Positions 55,978 to 63,889 of a stretch of 64,000 bases of DNA are shown in pieces. The position numbers and the translations under genes were made by a program. The stretch covers positions 4,986 to 68,985 of the forward strand of contig CAXSCR010000017.1 in assembly GCA_964235605.1 (NCBI GenBank), read 5' to 3'. Numbering within the stretch: position 1 is the stretch's first letter; each line of letters starts with the position of its first letter. This DNA comes from DATCRE01 sp964235605 (lineage in GTDB: Bacteria; Bacteroidota; Bacteroidia; Cytophagales; Cyclobacteriaceae). Below the pieces are notes generated by a model. That model saw only the letters and a list, made by a program, of their open reading frames with translations. It was not told the DNA's origin and searched no databases.

Positions 55978-58900
55978 ATGATAACAGAATGCGCTGCTGA
56001 TGGTAAATTTATGCCCCATGGCTATTGTTACTTGTGGCAACCTGAAATTGTTTGGTCGCATGCCATATCAGATGCCATCATTGCAATTTCATACTTCATT
56101 ATACCCTTTGCCTTGATATACATTCTGCGACAGAGAAAAGATATAAAATTTAAAGGCCTTTTTTTTCTATTCGGAGCATTTATTGTGGCTTGCGGCACTA
56201 CTCATATAATTAGTATTATTAATATCTGGGATCCGCAATATAAGATTGATGCTGTTGTAAAAATTATCACCGCGATAGCCTCACTTCCTACTGCATTAAT
56301 TTTGATCAAACTGATTCCCAATATTTTGAATATACCAAGTACAAAGCAATATGAAAAATTAAATGGTGAATTAAAGGAGCAAATAGAAAAGCTCAAAGAA
56401 AAAGATAAGACCCTGGAGAAAGTAAAAGAGTTTGAATTTCTTGGTGACTTGCTGCCACAAATACTTTGGACTTCAAATCCAGATGGTAATCTCGATTATT
56501 ATAATAAGCGCTGGTTCGAATATACAGGAATGACCTTCGAACAAACACAAGGTTGGGGATGGAAACCTGTGCTACATCCAGATGATTTGCAGAATTGTAT
56601 GGACGTTTGGACTGACTCCTACACATCCGGAAGACCCTATGAAGTAGAGTATAGGTTTAAACGAGCCGCTGATGGTGAATATCGCTGGCACCTGGGACGA
56701 GCTTTGCCCATGAAAAACCAGGAAGGGGAAATTGTTAAATGGTTTGGATCATGCACTGATATTCATGATCAGAAAATGATGGCCGAAGCCTTAAAAAGTA
56801 ATTTAATAAAAAGCGAAAACCTCTTGAAGGAAGTTTTTGATAATACTTATGATGCTTTAGTGCTACATGATGGTGTTACTATTTTGGATTGTAATGCCGC
56901 GTGTGTAAGGCTTTTCGAATTTGAAAGTAAGGCAGAATTTTTAAAGGCCTCACCATTAATGCTAAGTACAAATACATTTTCTGATTACGAAAAAAATGAA
57001 ATTAAAAAAAGTATTCAAAATAAAAAAGAATGGATTGGTGAGGCCGAGTATGTTTCAAAAGAGGGAAAAAAGATATGGGGTAGTGTTGCAGTTAAAATTG
57101 TAGTTGTTGACACAAAAGAAGTTATGCTGGTTAGAATTATCGATATATCATATAAAAGAAGGAATGAGGATTTATTAAGAAAAAGTGAGGCGGAATTTCG
57201 AGCCATGAGTGAGGCATCTCCATTAGGAATATTTGTTACCGATGCTTTGGGAGATTGCACCTACACAAACAAAGAATATCAGCATATCTCTGGATTAAGT
57301 TTTGAACAAGCCTTAGGCAATGGATGGAGTAAAGCAATATATCATGAAGATAAAGAAAAGGTGTTTAAGTCCTGGTATAATGCGGCTACTAATAAGCTTC
57401 CTTTTTCTGATATTTTTAGATATGAAACCCCTGGTAAAGAAATTCGATGGGTAAGTGTTAAGGCATCAGCAATAGAGGATAATGGAATAATTTTGGGATA
57501 TGTGGGGACTGTTGATAATATTACTGAAATCAAATTGTCAGAAAAGAAGTTCTATGAGTTATCTGAAAGATTAGTATTAGCAACAAACGCAGGAAACATA
57601 GGAATATGGGATTGGGATATCATTAACAATGAATTAAAATGGGATGAATTGATGTATACCTTATATGGCACTACTTCCAAATCTACCTCTGAAGTTTATA
57701 AAACTTGGGAATCAAGTCTACATCCTGATGACACTTTAAGATGTAATGAAGAAATACAGATGGCCATTTCAGGAAAAAAAGAATTTGACACGGAGTTTTG
57801 TATTATCTGGCCTGATAAATCACTTCATTATATAAAAGGCAAGGCCTCAGTTCATCGAAATTCTTCCGGGCAAGCTCTTCGAATGATAGGTACAAATTGG
57901 GATATAACTGAAAAAAAGAATGCCGAAAGAGATTTAAGAATCGGAAAACAAGAACTTGAAATTGCTAAAGAAAGTGCTGAGAAGGCAAGTGAAGCTAAGT
58001 CAAAATTTTTAGCAAGTATGAGCCATGAGATAAGAACTCCTTTAAATGGAATAATAGGATTTACGCAGGTTTTAAAGAATACAAATTTACTTGAAAAGCA
58101 AATCGAATACGTGGATCATATAACTACGTCAGGAAAGGTTTTGTTAAAACTAATAGGAGACATTTTAGACCTTTCTAAAATCGAAGAAGGTAAATTATCA
58201 CTTATCAGCGAAAGGTTTCACTTAAAACAGGCAATTCAATCTACTCTTAATCCTTATAGTTTTAAAGCAAACGAGAAAAGTTTAGACTTTCAATTAACGG
58301 TTAGTCCCGAACTAGATACTTGGATGTATGGGGATTCTCATAGAATTGGTCAGGTCTTAATAAACCTAATCGGCAATTCAATAAAATTTACAAATTCAGG
58401 TGGGGTGTATATTACCTGTGAGCAAGCTTCAGCTGCTTTGGGTGAAATGATAATAAAATTTTCGATAACAGATACTGGGATTGGTGTTCCTATTGAAAAT
58501 CAAAAGGATATTTTCCAACCTTTCACACAAGCAAATAAAAGTGTTGTGAAAGAATTTGGAGGTACAGGTCTGGGGCTCTCTATCGCAAAAGAGTTGGTTA
58601 CATTGATGGGTGGCCAGATTGGTATAATAAGTCCTGTAGAAAATGATAGCGGTACAACTATATGGTTTACTATTAAATTATCAATTGATAGCAATTATTT
58701 AATAAGCGAGACCAATGAAGAATCAAATAACACTACGTTAAAATTTAACAAAAAAATTAATGTTTTGCTTGCGGAGGATAACTTTATTAATCAAAGACTT
58801 GCGGAGGTGGTACTTAATAATTTAGGTTGCAAGGTTGATTTTGCAAATGATGGGCAGGAAGCTCTTGATATGCTTAGGGCGCAGCCCTATGATATTATAC

Positions 58901-59118
58901 TGATGGATATTCAAATGCCAAGGGTAGATGGTTTGAAAGCCTCTACGATCATTAGGAGGGAATTAAGCACAGCAATACCAATAATTGGTTTGAGTGCCAA
59001 TGTTTTTGATGATGATATTCAAAATTCAATAAATGCAGGCATGAATGATCACATTGGTAAACCTTATACGGAAAAGCAGATTTATGACGCAATACATAAG
59101 CAGATTTATAAAAATTAA
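55978..59118 (+). CDS. Hybrid sensor histidine kinase with ethylene-receptor-like membrane domain
   Basis: 1046 residues. Residues 20-120 form three helices matching the ethylene-binding domain of plant ETR1 and cyanobacterial Etr1. D32 and Y39 (SDAIIAISY) lie on helix 1; I69, C72 and H76 (GAFIVACGTTH) lie on helix 2, with the same spacing as ETR1 D25, Y32, I62, C65 and H69. Four PAS domains follow (about 148-265, 280-395, 400-520, 525-650). HisKA has phospho-acceptor H683 (SMSHEIRTP), then HATPase_c and a receiver domain with D977 (LMDIQMP). The cofactor would be Cu(I). Ligand identity is inferred, not proven. An Hpt gene follows after 5 nt. Confidence 0.92.
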   Translation: MITECAADGKFMPHGYCYLWQPEIVWSHAISDAIIAISYFIIPFALIYILRQRKDIKFKGLFFLFGAFIVACGTTHIISIINIWDPQYKIDAVVKIITAIASLPTALILIKLIPNILNIPSTKQYEKLNGELKEQIEKLKEKDKTLEKVKEFEFLGDLLPQILWTSNPDGNLDYYNKRWFEYTGMTFEQTQGWGWKPVLHPDDLQNCMDVWTDSYTSGRPYEVEYRFKRAADGEYRWHLGRALPMKNQEGEIVKWFGSCTDIHDQKMMAEALKSNLIKSENLLKEVFDNTYDALVLHDGVTILDCNAACVRLFEFESKAEFLKASPLMLSTNTFSDYEKNEIKKSIQNKKEWIGEAEYVSKEGKKIWGSVAVKIVVVDTKEVMLVRIIDISYKRRNEDLLRKSEAEFRAMSEASPLGIFVTDALGDCTYTNKEYQHISGLSFEQALGNGWSKAIYHEDKEKVFKSWYNAATNKLPFSDIFRYETPGKEIRWVSVKASAIEDNGIILGYVGTVDNITEIKLSEKKFYELSERLVLATNAGNIGIWDWDIINNELKWDELMYTLYGTTSKSTSEVYKTWESSLHPDDTLRCNEEIQMAISGKKEFDTEFCIIWPDKSLHYIKGKASVHRNSSGQALRMIGTNWDITEKKNAERDLRIGKQELEIAKESAEKASEAKSKFLASMSHEIRTPLNGIIGFTQVLKNTNLLEKQIEYVDHITTSGKVLLKLIGDILDLSKIEEGKLSLISERFHLKQAIQSTLNPYSFKANEKSLDFQLTVSPELDTWMYGDSHRIGQVLINLIGNSIKFTNSGGVYITCEQASAALGEMIIKFSITDTGIGVPIENQKDIFQPFTQANKSVVKEFGGTGLGLSIAKELVTLMGGQIGIISPVENDSGTTIWFTIKLSIDSNYLISETNEESNNTTLKFNKKINVLLAEDNFINQRLAEVVLNNLGCKVDFANDGQEALDMLRAQPYDIILMDIQMPRVDGLKASTIIRRELSTAIPIIGLSANVFDDDIQNSINAGMNDHIGKPYTEKQIYDAIHKQIYKN

Positions 59119-59123
59119 TAGCA

Positions 59124-59480
59124 ATGGAAAGGGTAGCTAATGATTTTATTGCATTTAAAAAAATGTGTAGAAATGATAGCAGCATACTAAATAAAATGTT
59201 GTTGCGCACACTAACATGCTTTAAGGAATTAGAGATATTGATGGAGAGGGGTATAATGACAGAAGATTATGAATTAATACAAACTCATTCACATAAATTT
59301 AAGTCAACGGCAGCATTTTTAGGAGCAAAAAGCTTGGAGAAAATACTAGCTGAAATGGAGTTGGATTCATCAAACAAAAACAGAAATCAAATTCAGATAT
59401 TCTATAATCTATTCAAGAAGGAGAGCATTCTTTTTAAAATTGAAATAGAAAATGAAATACAAAATATATCGCGAACTTGA
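59124..59480 (+). CDS. Hpt-domain histidine phosphotransfer protein
   Basis: A 118-residue helical protein with the Hpt motif HKFKSTAAFLGA; H57 is the likely phospho-acceptor. Short helices on both sides fit a four-helix Hpt bundle. It is located 5 nt after the hybrid kinase, which suggests a phosphorelay His683 to Asp977 to His57 and onward to an unlinked regulator. No output regulator is present in the window. Confidence 0.85.
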   Translation: MERVANDFIAFKKMCRNDSSILNKMLLRTLTCFKELEILMERGIMTEDYELIQTHSHKFKSTAAFLGAKSLEKILAEMELDSSNKNRNQIQIFYNLFKKESILFKIEIENEIQNISRT

Positions 59481-59569
59481 GGTCAACTTATTGTAACATT
59501 TAACCTCATCCCCCGAGCAAAAGAAGTTTGACGCCATATTTGAAATAATTTAATAGATGCTTAATGAGG

Positions 59570-59808
59570 GGTAGAATGCTGCATTCGCTTTAATTGCTGT
59601 CTCAATAATGCACTAGCGAAAACATCAGGGAACGCTATGCAAATGCGCATGCCTCTTATGCAGTTCTGTTCGTAAGCCCAAAGATTTGCCTTAAGCTTCC
59701 TTCAGATTCGAAGTCGCCCGCCGAAAACCCTTGATCTTAGCTAATGATACGCACTACAACGCTCATTCGGGACTTGTACCCCTAAGCTAGTAAACATGCC
59801 TGACGCAC
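59570..59808 (-). mobile_element. Group IIC intron remnant (5' ribozyme part, no reverse transcriptase)
   Basis: On the minus strand the sequence starts GTGCG at 59808 and continues with hallmarks of group IIC domain I: GGGGTACAAGTCCCGAA (59767-59783), AAGGGTTTTCGG, GGCGACTTCGAATC, CTGAAGGAAGC, AAGGCAAATC, GAACAGAACTGCATAAGAGG. The order matches the Oceanobacillus iheyensis group IIC intron. It lies just behind an intrinsic terminator, the usual IIC target. No maturase ORF and no domain V are visible; homology fades near 59570. It is a 3'-truncated, inactive remnant. The remaining gap 59481-60031 holds only this, the terminator and a 3' repeat. Confidence 0.8.
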
Positions 59809-59810
59809 AA

Positions 59811-59935
59811 CCAAAAAAGCCTCAAATCAAGAATATTTGAGGCTCTTTTTTTAATCAATGTAAACTAGAGGGTACCCATTTCGAACCTATTTCAGGCAGA
59901 TTATTGAAATTGGAACAATTCCTATAATAAAAGGA
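59811..59935. repeat. 3'-UTR/terminator repeat, copy 1
   Basis: About 120 nt on the minus strand are recognisably similar to 62627-62750. Shared blocks include AATCTG, GGTT-GAAAT, GTACCCTC, TACAT--AT and the GCCTCAAAT terminator arm. It lies between the 104-aa gene stop and the intron remnant. Confidence 0.6.
59813..59850 (-). terminator. Intrinsic terminator of the sdp-like operon, 5' exon of the intron
   Basis: A stem GCCTCAAAT/ATTTGAGGC (59835-59843 with 59819-59827, 7-nt loop) has A/T tracts on both sides. On the minus strand it ends in TTTTTTGGTT, directly followed by the intron remnant at 59808. Confidence 0.8.
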
Positions 59936-60031
59936 CGTAGCCTCTGCTCCTAGCGGGAATTTTACAGGCCCTCGAGGAATTCCATGACTGAAATTTAAAA
60001 CGGATAGCCAATAATCGAGATACTGAATTTA

Positions 60032-60346
60032 TCAATCTAACTGAGATTCATCTGTTGCTTGCTTGGTGGCAAGAGAATCAATTCCAGAAGTTTCTACTTC
60101 CACTGCCAGATGATGTAATCCCATGAAATCGAGCACCGCTACAATAGCCTGCAATGTAACAGGAGGGGCGTAAGAGGGGCCACCTTTTACTTGAGATAAT
60201 AAGTCATTGGCTACCGGTACGCCTAAACCAATTTGTGAATTGCGATTGCTCAAACCGTTTGATTTTGAAACTATATTTAAACTCAGCAAGACAACCACGG
60301 TCATTAAAATAATGAGTGTTTTTTTAAGTGTTTTTTCTGGCTTCAT
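60032..60346 (-). CDS. Small exported protein, candidate peptide precursor of the sdp-like operon (104 aa)
   Basis: A lysine-rich N-terminus (MKPEKTLKKT) is followed by a hydrophobic signal/anchor helix at about 10-26. The mature part (about 30-104) contains LLSQVKGGPSY, a hydrophobic stretch VTLQAIVAVLDFMGLHHLAV and an acidic tail. It contains no cysteine. Its ATG overlaps the end of the upstream 72-aa gene by 23 nt. It is the last gene of the operon. A precursor of a secreted toxic peptide is an inference from gene context only. Confidence 0.55.
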   Translation of the reverse strand: MKPEKTLKKTLIILMTVVVLLSLNIVSKSNGLSNRNSQIGLGVPVANDLLSQVKGGPSYAPPVTLQAIVAVLDFMGLHHLAVEVETSGIDSLATKQATDESQLD

Positions 60347-60542
60347 ATCTTTTTATTAAGGCGGCAAAATAAGGAATTTTTAAGTCATTCAAAAAATTGG
60401 CGAAAATAGATGGTGGATTTGTCAACACCGGCACCGTTTCCGCTTCGGAATGAGCTAAGATTATCAAAAAAATCAAGCCACGTAAAACGAAACGCACAAC
60501 TGTAATGGGTCGTCCTATTAAAGGTTTAAGCGTTGTCTGCAT
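60324..60542 (-). CDS. Small exported protein in the sdp-like operon (72 aa)
   Basis: A basic N-terminus is followed by a hydrophobic helix at about 15-30 and a possible signal-peptide end (AHSEA). The mature ~40 residues are moderately hydrophobic (PPSIFANFLNDLKIPYFAAL). No cysteine and no known family. It overlaps the HTTM gene by 17 nt at its start and the 104-aa gene by 23 nt at its end, which supports translation as part of one operon. Confidence 0.5.
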   Translation of the reverse strand: MQTTLKPLIGRPITVVRFVLRGLIFLIILAHSEAETVPVLTNPPSIFANFLNDLKIPYFAALIKRYEARKNT

Positions 60543-61461
60543 TATCGAAATTTACCAATTGTTTCTTGATACTTAATTTCTCTCTTATTAGTGCCTGACC
60601 ATATCGGGCTTTATTAGTTATGTATCGCCTCCATTTCCTGAAGTCCTCATCTGTAAAAAAGAACCCATAAATCATGACATATAATATTTCAAAATCATGA
60701 ATCATCATGAAAACATATATCGATAAATGCAGCAGCACACCAATAATAAGGGTGGGAACTCTCATACTTTGGAGACTGACAAGGAGCGTGAAGAATGCTT
60801 CCCAAAACATAGTTCCGTAAGTTGTTATCGTTACCAAAAATCCATTTTTGGCAATTATCACATTATAATCAGTTCCTTGAAACCTTTCTATGTTCATTAT
60901 ATAATACACTGCAACTCCGTTATACCACAAATCGGAATGAATTTTACTAATACCTGAAATAAAATAAATTAAACAAAGATGAATTATAATTGAGTACACT
61001 GCCAGGTTGCTCAAAAAATTAGTAATGCTATTCTCCAGAAAACCGCGTGAATTACTCAACGTTAAATGGGTGAAGCTATTTGTAAAACACATGTACAACA
61101 GGATAATAATTAAGTAATTATCTCCCCCATTAAGGATATAAATATTCAATTGCTGCAAAATATACCACGATAGAAACAACAAGACCGTTGTTATCGATCG
61201 ACCTATGCCAAAGGCGAATAACACTATCAAAAACAAGATAGTACTTAGAAAGAAATGTATGTTGTTAGTAAAGTAACTTGCATCAATTGAAAGAATTTCA
61301 ATTGATGCTGGCCTAAATATAAAGCCATCGTTACCATATAGAAAATCTGAACTTGGCCAAACAAAAAAGATTTTCTTTAACAAGTGAAAACACAGATAAA
61401 TTCTAAAAACAGATAAGTATATACCCTTTTTGCAAGGTGCATTTAATGTCTTCCAATTCAT
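60526..61461 (-). CDS. HTTM-domain membrane protein, SdpB-like
   Basis: A 311-residue polytopic protein with about seven hydrophobic segments and the HTTM (gamma-carboxylase-like) pattern. An N-terminal helix has LSVFRIYLCFHLLKKI. Further features are LNGGDNYLIIILLYMCFTNSF, then YFISGISKIHSDLWYNGVAVYYI, and a late Asp/Glu-rich end. In Bacillus, SdpB of the same superfamily works with SdpA to mature the SDP killing peptide from SdpC. Whether this homologue acts alike is inference. It starts 2 nt after the SdpA-like gene. Confidence 0.8.
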   Translation of the reverse strand: MNWKTLNAPCKKGIYLSVFRIYLCFHLLKKIFFVWPSSDFLYGNDGFIFRPASIEILSIDASYFTNNIHFFLSTILFLIVLFAFGIGRSITTVLLFLSWYILQQLNIYILNGGDNYLIIILLYMCFTNSFTHLTLSNSRGFLENSITNFLSNLAVYSIIIHLCLIYFISGISKIHSDLWYNGVAVYYIMNIERFQGTDYNVIIAKNGFLVTITTYGTMFWEAFFTLLVSLQSMRVPTLIIGVLLHLSIYVFMMIHDFEILYVMIYGFFFTDEDFRKWRRYITNKARYGQALIREKLSIKKQLVNFDNADNA

Positions 61462-61463
61462 TT

Positions 61464-62174
61464 TTACAATTTCTTTAATGTTCCTTTGTCAATTAAAAAC
61501 TCTCTAGACTTAAATAAAATCCCCTCTGCTGTTGGAGTAGGTTTGTGTCGGTCTGAAAATTTAGGGATGGATATGGCAGTAATAAGAAATCGTGCAATGC
61601 AACTATCACACTTGATTTGGTTTTTTAGTACAACGCTTTTCGCATAATTAGTCAGAGTCTGATACTCAAGTCGAGGCATAATTAGGGTTTCAATCTTTTT
61701 ATTTAACTCAGTATCATTTTTGTTTAAGTTCCCATCGCCGAGTTCTTTTTGAAGTGTCGCTAATTGCTTTTGAATTCCGTCGATACAGCCATAGATAACA
61801 TAATCTACAATCTCATCGTCGGTATTAAAGGGAGCATTCTTCCGTTTTGTCTCAGTAATGGCTTTTGTTACTTCTATAGTCAGGTTTTTTCCTTCCGTTT
61901 CATAGATATAATATAATCTATAATTGTGCTTTGGTGGTGGTGCAAAAAAAGTCCATCGCTGAGAAAAGTAATGGGTGAAAAGATTATTTACGGGTTCGGC
62001 CTTGATCCGGATATAGTTGGCAGGCATCACATAAATAAGTGTGAAAATCCAATAGACAAAGAACCCGAGTATAAGAGATATTTTAAGGATACGACGAAAC
62101 CTTTCTTTACCAGCCTGAACAATTCTCCAGAAAAATAAATTTATATCTGTAAGTCTTATGAACACATTTTTCAT
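61464..62174 (-). CDS. SdpA/DUF5819-like single-pass membrane protein
   Basis: A 236-residue protein with one hydrophobic segment (about 29-49, ISLILGFFVYWIFTLIYVM) and an extracytoplasmic domain. That domain starts with the characteristic short motif QRWTFFAPPPKHNYRLYY, as in SdpA-type and DUF5819 proteins encoded next to HTTM genes. A Cys pair (CDSC) occurs near 190. The family assignment rests on this motif and on linkage to the HTTM gene; I have not verified it by search. It is the first gene of the four-gene operon. Confidence 0.6.
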   Translation of the reverse strand: MKNVFIRLTDINLFFWRIVQAGKERFRRILKISLILGFFVYWIFTLIYVMPANYIRIKAEPVNNLFTHYFSQRWTFFAPPPKHNYRLYYIYETEGKNLTIEVTKAITETKRKNAPFNTDDEIVDYVIYGCIDGIQKQLATLQKELGDGNLNKNDTELNKKIETLIMPRLEYQTLTNYAKSVVLKNQIKCDSCIARFLITAISIPKFSDRHKPTPTAEGILFKSREFLIDKGTLKKL

Positions 62175-62626
62175 TAGAAAATATGAGAGATACTTTAATC
62201 CAGGTCAAATTAATAAAACTGCGCCATAAAATGGTATTTCCTAAGAAAGCTGGTCATAAAATATTGCTTCGGCTACCCGTGAAGTACCTACTGACTTAAT
62301 ACGATATCTTGTAAATTTAAAAAACTACGATACGTTGATTTATGGCTTATCATTATTCGTTATATCCACACCTATAAGGTATTGACAATTGTACTCCTCT
62401 GATATTTTCTTATACCTTTGCCAACTTCAAAAATCGGCTTCCCAGTCTCTCCATATAAAAATTGATAGTTTCATACTTCAATTCTCTTAAGTACTCTGTT
62501 TGTCATTTACATATTCCTCTTAACATGTACGAAGTAAAGATCAAGGCAACATTTACTTAAAAGTGGGTACAATCAATGAATAATGGTCATAATGATACTA
62601 CCTACTGAAGGCGATCTGATCGAACC

Positions 62627-62750
62627 AAAAAAAGCTTCGAATCAAATTGATTTATTGATTTGAGGCTTTTTATTGATGTAGACTGAGGGTACAGATTTCA
62701 AACCTTTCATGACAGATTCCTGAATTTAGGCCAATTCAATTCACAAATGA
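62627..62750. repeat. 3'-UTR/terminator repeat, copy 2 (no intron)
   Basis: Similar to 59811-59935 over about 120 nt on the minus strand, including the terminator and the downstream TTTTTTTGGTT. Here the sequence after GGTT (62622 and below) is CGATCAGATCGCC and not the intron start, so it looks like the unoccupied form of the intron site. Confidence 0.6.
62634..62666. terminator. Bidirectional intrinsic terminator-like hairpin
   Basis: A 12-bp stem with two G-U pairs (62634-62645 with 62655-62666), a 9-nt loop, and A/T tracts on both sides. On the minus strand it ends in TTTTTTTGGTT. Confidence 0.65.
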
Positions 62751-62872
62751 TCTATGCAAGCTTAACTCTGACCGAACTGGGGGAGGGTATTAAAATGCGA
62801 AATTTGCAGTTCAAATGATGTACCTAACCCAAGCTTTTTGTCTGTTCAATAATTTGGTTTATTCTTGGTGAA

Positions 62873-62907
62873 CAGGGAAATCGCTTTTAACTTTTCAATA
62901 TCAAACT
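62873..62907. repeat. Solo left end of the MITE-like element
   Basis: CAGGGAAATCGCTTTT and the following ~20 nt match the left end of copy A (13171-13205) with few changes. After that the similarity stops. No right end is seen nearby. Confidence 0.65.
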
Positions 62908-63002
62908 ACACTACTTACTTGTTATCCAAAGCAGCATTTAATCTTTTTTGAAGGTTTAGACATTTTTGTAGATTTTTCATTCTCCCCCTCAAAGTCACTC
63001 GG

Positions 63003-63042
63003 AGAGGACTATGAGGTCGTAACAAAAGCATCATAGTCCTCT
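63003..63042. repeat. 12-bp inverted repeat after the 35-aa gene
   Basis: AGAGGACTATGA (63003-63014) and TCATAGTCCTCT (63031-63042) form a perfect 12-bp stem with a 16-nt loop. It starts 8 nt after the small gene stop. There is no U-tract, so it may be a processing or 3'-end stability hairpin and not a classical terminator. Confidence 0.7.
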
Positions 63043-63050
63043 GCTAGTGA

Positions 63051-63158
63051 TTATAATGAGGAGGTAATCGATGCAATTAGTCCTGGTATTTCTTTCGGAT
63101 TATAATTCAATTGTGATAAAAGAGGGTGATGAAAGTCGTTCTCTTTTTGTTCAGCCAT
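63051..63158 (-). CDS. Short protein translationally coupled to the SDR gene (35 aa)
   Basis: The ATG overlaps the SDR stop codon by one base (TGATG). The frame reads MAEQKENDFHHPLLSQLNYN and ends LIASITSSL before TAA at 63053-63051. It is followed by a strong hairpin. Size and overlap suggest a genuine small gene or the stump of a former downstream gene. No family was recognised. Confidence 0.45.
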   Translation of the reverse strand: MAEQKENDFHHPLLSQLNYNPKEIPGLIASITSSL

Positions 63159-63889
63159 CAAGGTAGCTTGGCAACCAAGCTTTCTGGAAGTAACCTTAGC
63201 ACATAATAAATTATCTTCCATTTTAAACCAGGAACAATGACAAAATTATTACCTGGATTAATTACCGACTTGGCAATAAATTCTGGCTCTAGCATTAGTG
63301 ACTCTGGTAGGTTAAGGCCAACTGTCATTTTACTTCTTATATATCCGGCTACTATCACATTCACTTGAATCTTTCTATTAAATAGATATTGACGCAGGCC
63401 TGCCATGTATTGTGTAAACGCAGCCTTAGAACTTCCATATATAAAGTTACTTTTTCTTCCTCTTACCCCCGCTAGTGAAGAGAGACCAACGATTCGCTCC
63501 AGATTTGTGTTGCTTTGATCCATTGCCACAATGTTTAAAATGGATACGGCACCTGCATAGTGAACGTTCATCATTTGGTAGCTTTCCGCCCAATCTAGTA
63601 GTGCCTGATCATTATTCTTTAAAAAACCAGCGGCATAAACTACAACGTGTGGTTTAGATGAAAGACTATTATAGAACGTATGGTGAGATGCAAAATCTAC
63701 CGCATCAAAATATTTAATTTCAACTTGATGATTGGTTCCTAGTTCATTGATTAGCGTTTGTAATGGCGCCGTACTTCTTGACGCCGCTATAACACGATAG
63801 CCTTGCTTATTATATAATTTGATTGCCTGTTTGGCGACATCAGAATTGGCTCCGAGTATAAGAACAGTTTTGTTCAAGTGCTTTGACAT
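63158..63889 (-). CDS. SDR-family NAD(P)-dependent oxidoreductase
   Basis: A 243-residue short-chain dehydrogenase. The N-terminal Rossmann motif is LILGANSDVAKQA near 10-22. The catalytic triad region has S in GLSSLAG and YGSSK (the Y-x3-K pair). The C-terminal helix has LRLLPESLVAKL. The GxxSxIG-like variant of the nucleotide loop resembles DprE2/GalE-like polysaccharide reductases, so a sugar substrate is possible but unproven. A 35-aa gene follows with overlapping codons. The upstream 111 nt to the window end hold no other gene start. Confidence 0.85.
   Translation of the reverse strand: MSKHLNKTVLILGANSDVAKQAIKLYNKQGYRVIAASRSTAPLQTLINELGTNHQVEIKYFDAVDFASHHTFYNSLSSKPHVVVYAAGFLKNNDQALLDWAESYQMMNVHYAGAVSILNIVAMDQSNTNLERIVGLSSLAGVRGRKSNFIYGSSKAAFTQYMAGLRQYLFNRKIQVNVIVAGYIRSKMTVGLNLPESLMLEPEFIAKSVINPGNNFVIVPGLKWKIIYYVLRLLPESLVAKLP

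Larger units (their letters stand above)
62175..63050. other. Gap upstream of the sdp-like operon
   Basis: About 880 nt without a credible gene. It holds the terminator-like hairpin and 3'-UTR repeat at 62627-62750, a solo end of the MITE-like element at 62873-62907, and the 12-bp inverted repeat at 63003-63042. The sdp-like operon promoter should lie near 62180-62300, but no good -7/-33 pair was seen. Confidence 0.5.

Noticed and set aside
62634..62666. Second group II intron at the second terminator repeat
   Set aside because: The sequence after TTTTTTTGGTT does not begin GTGCG and shows none of the domain I motifs; it is the empty form.
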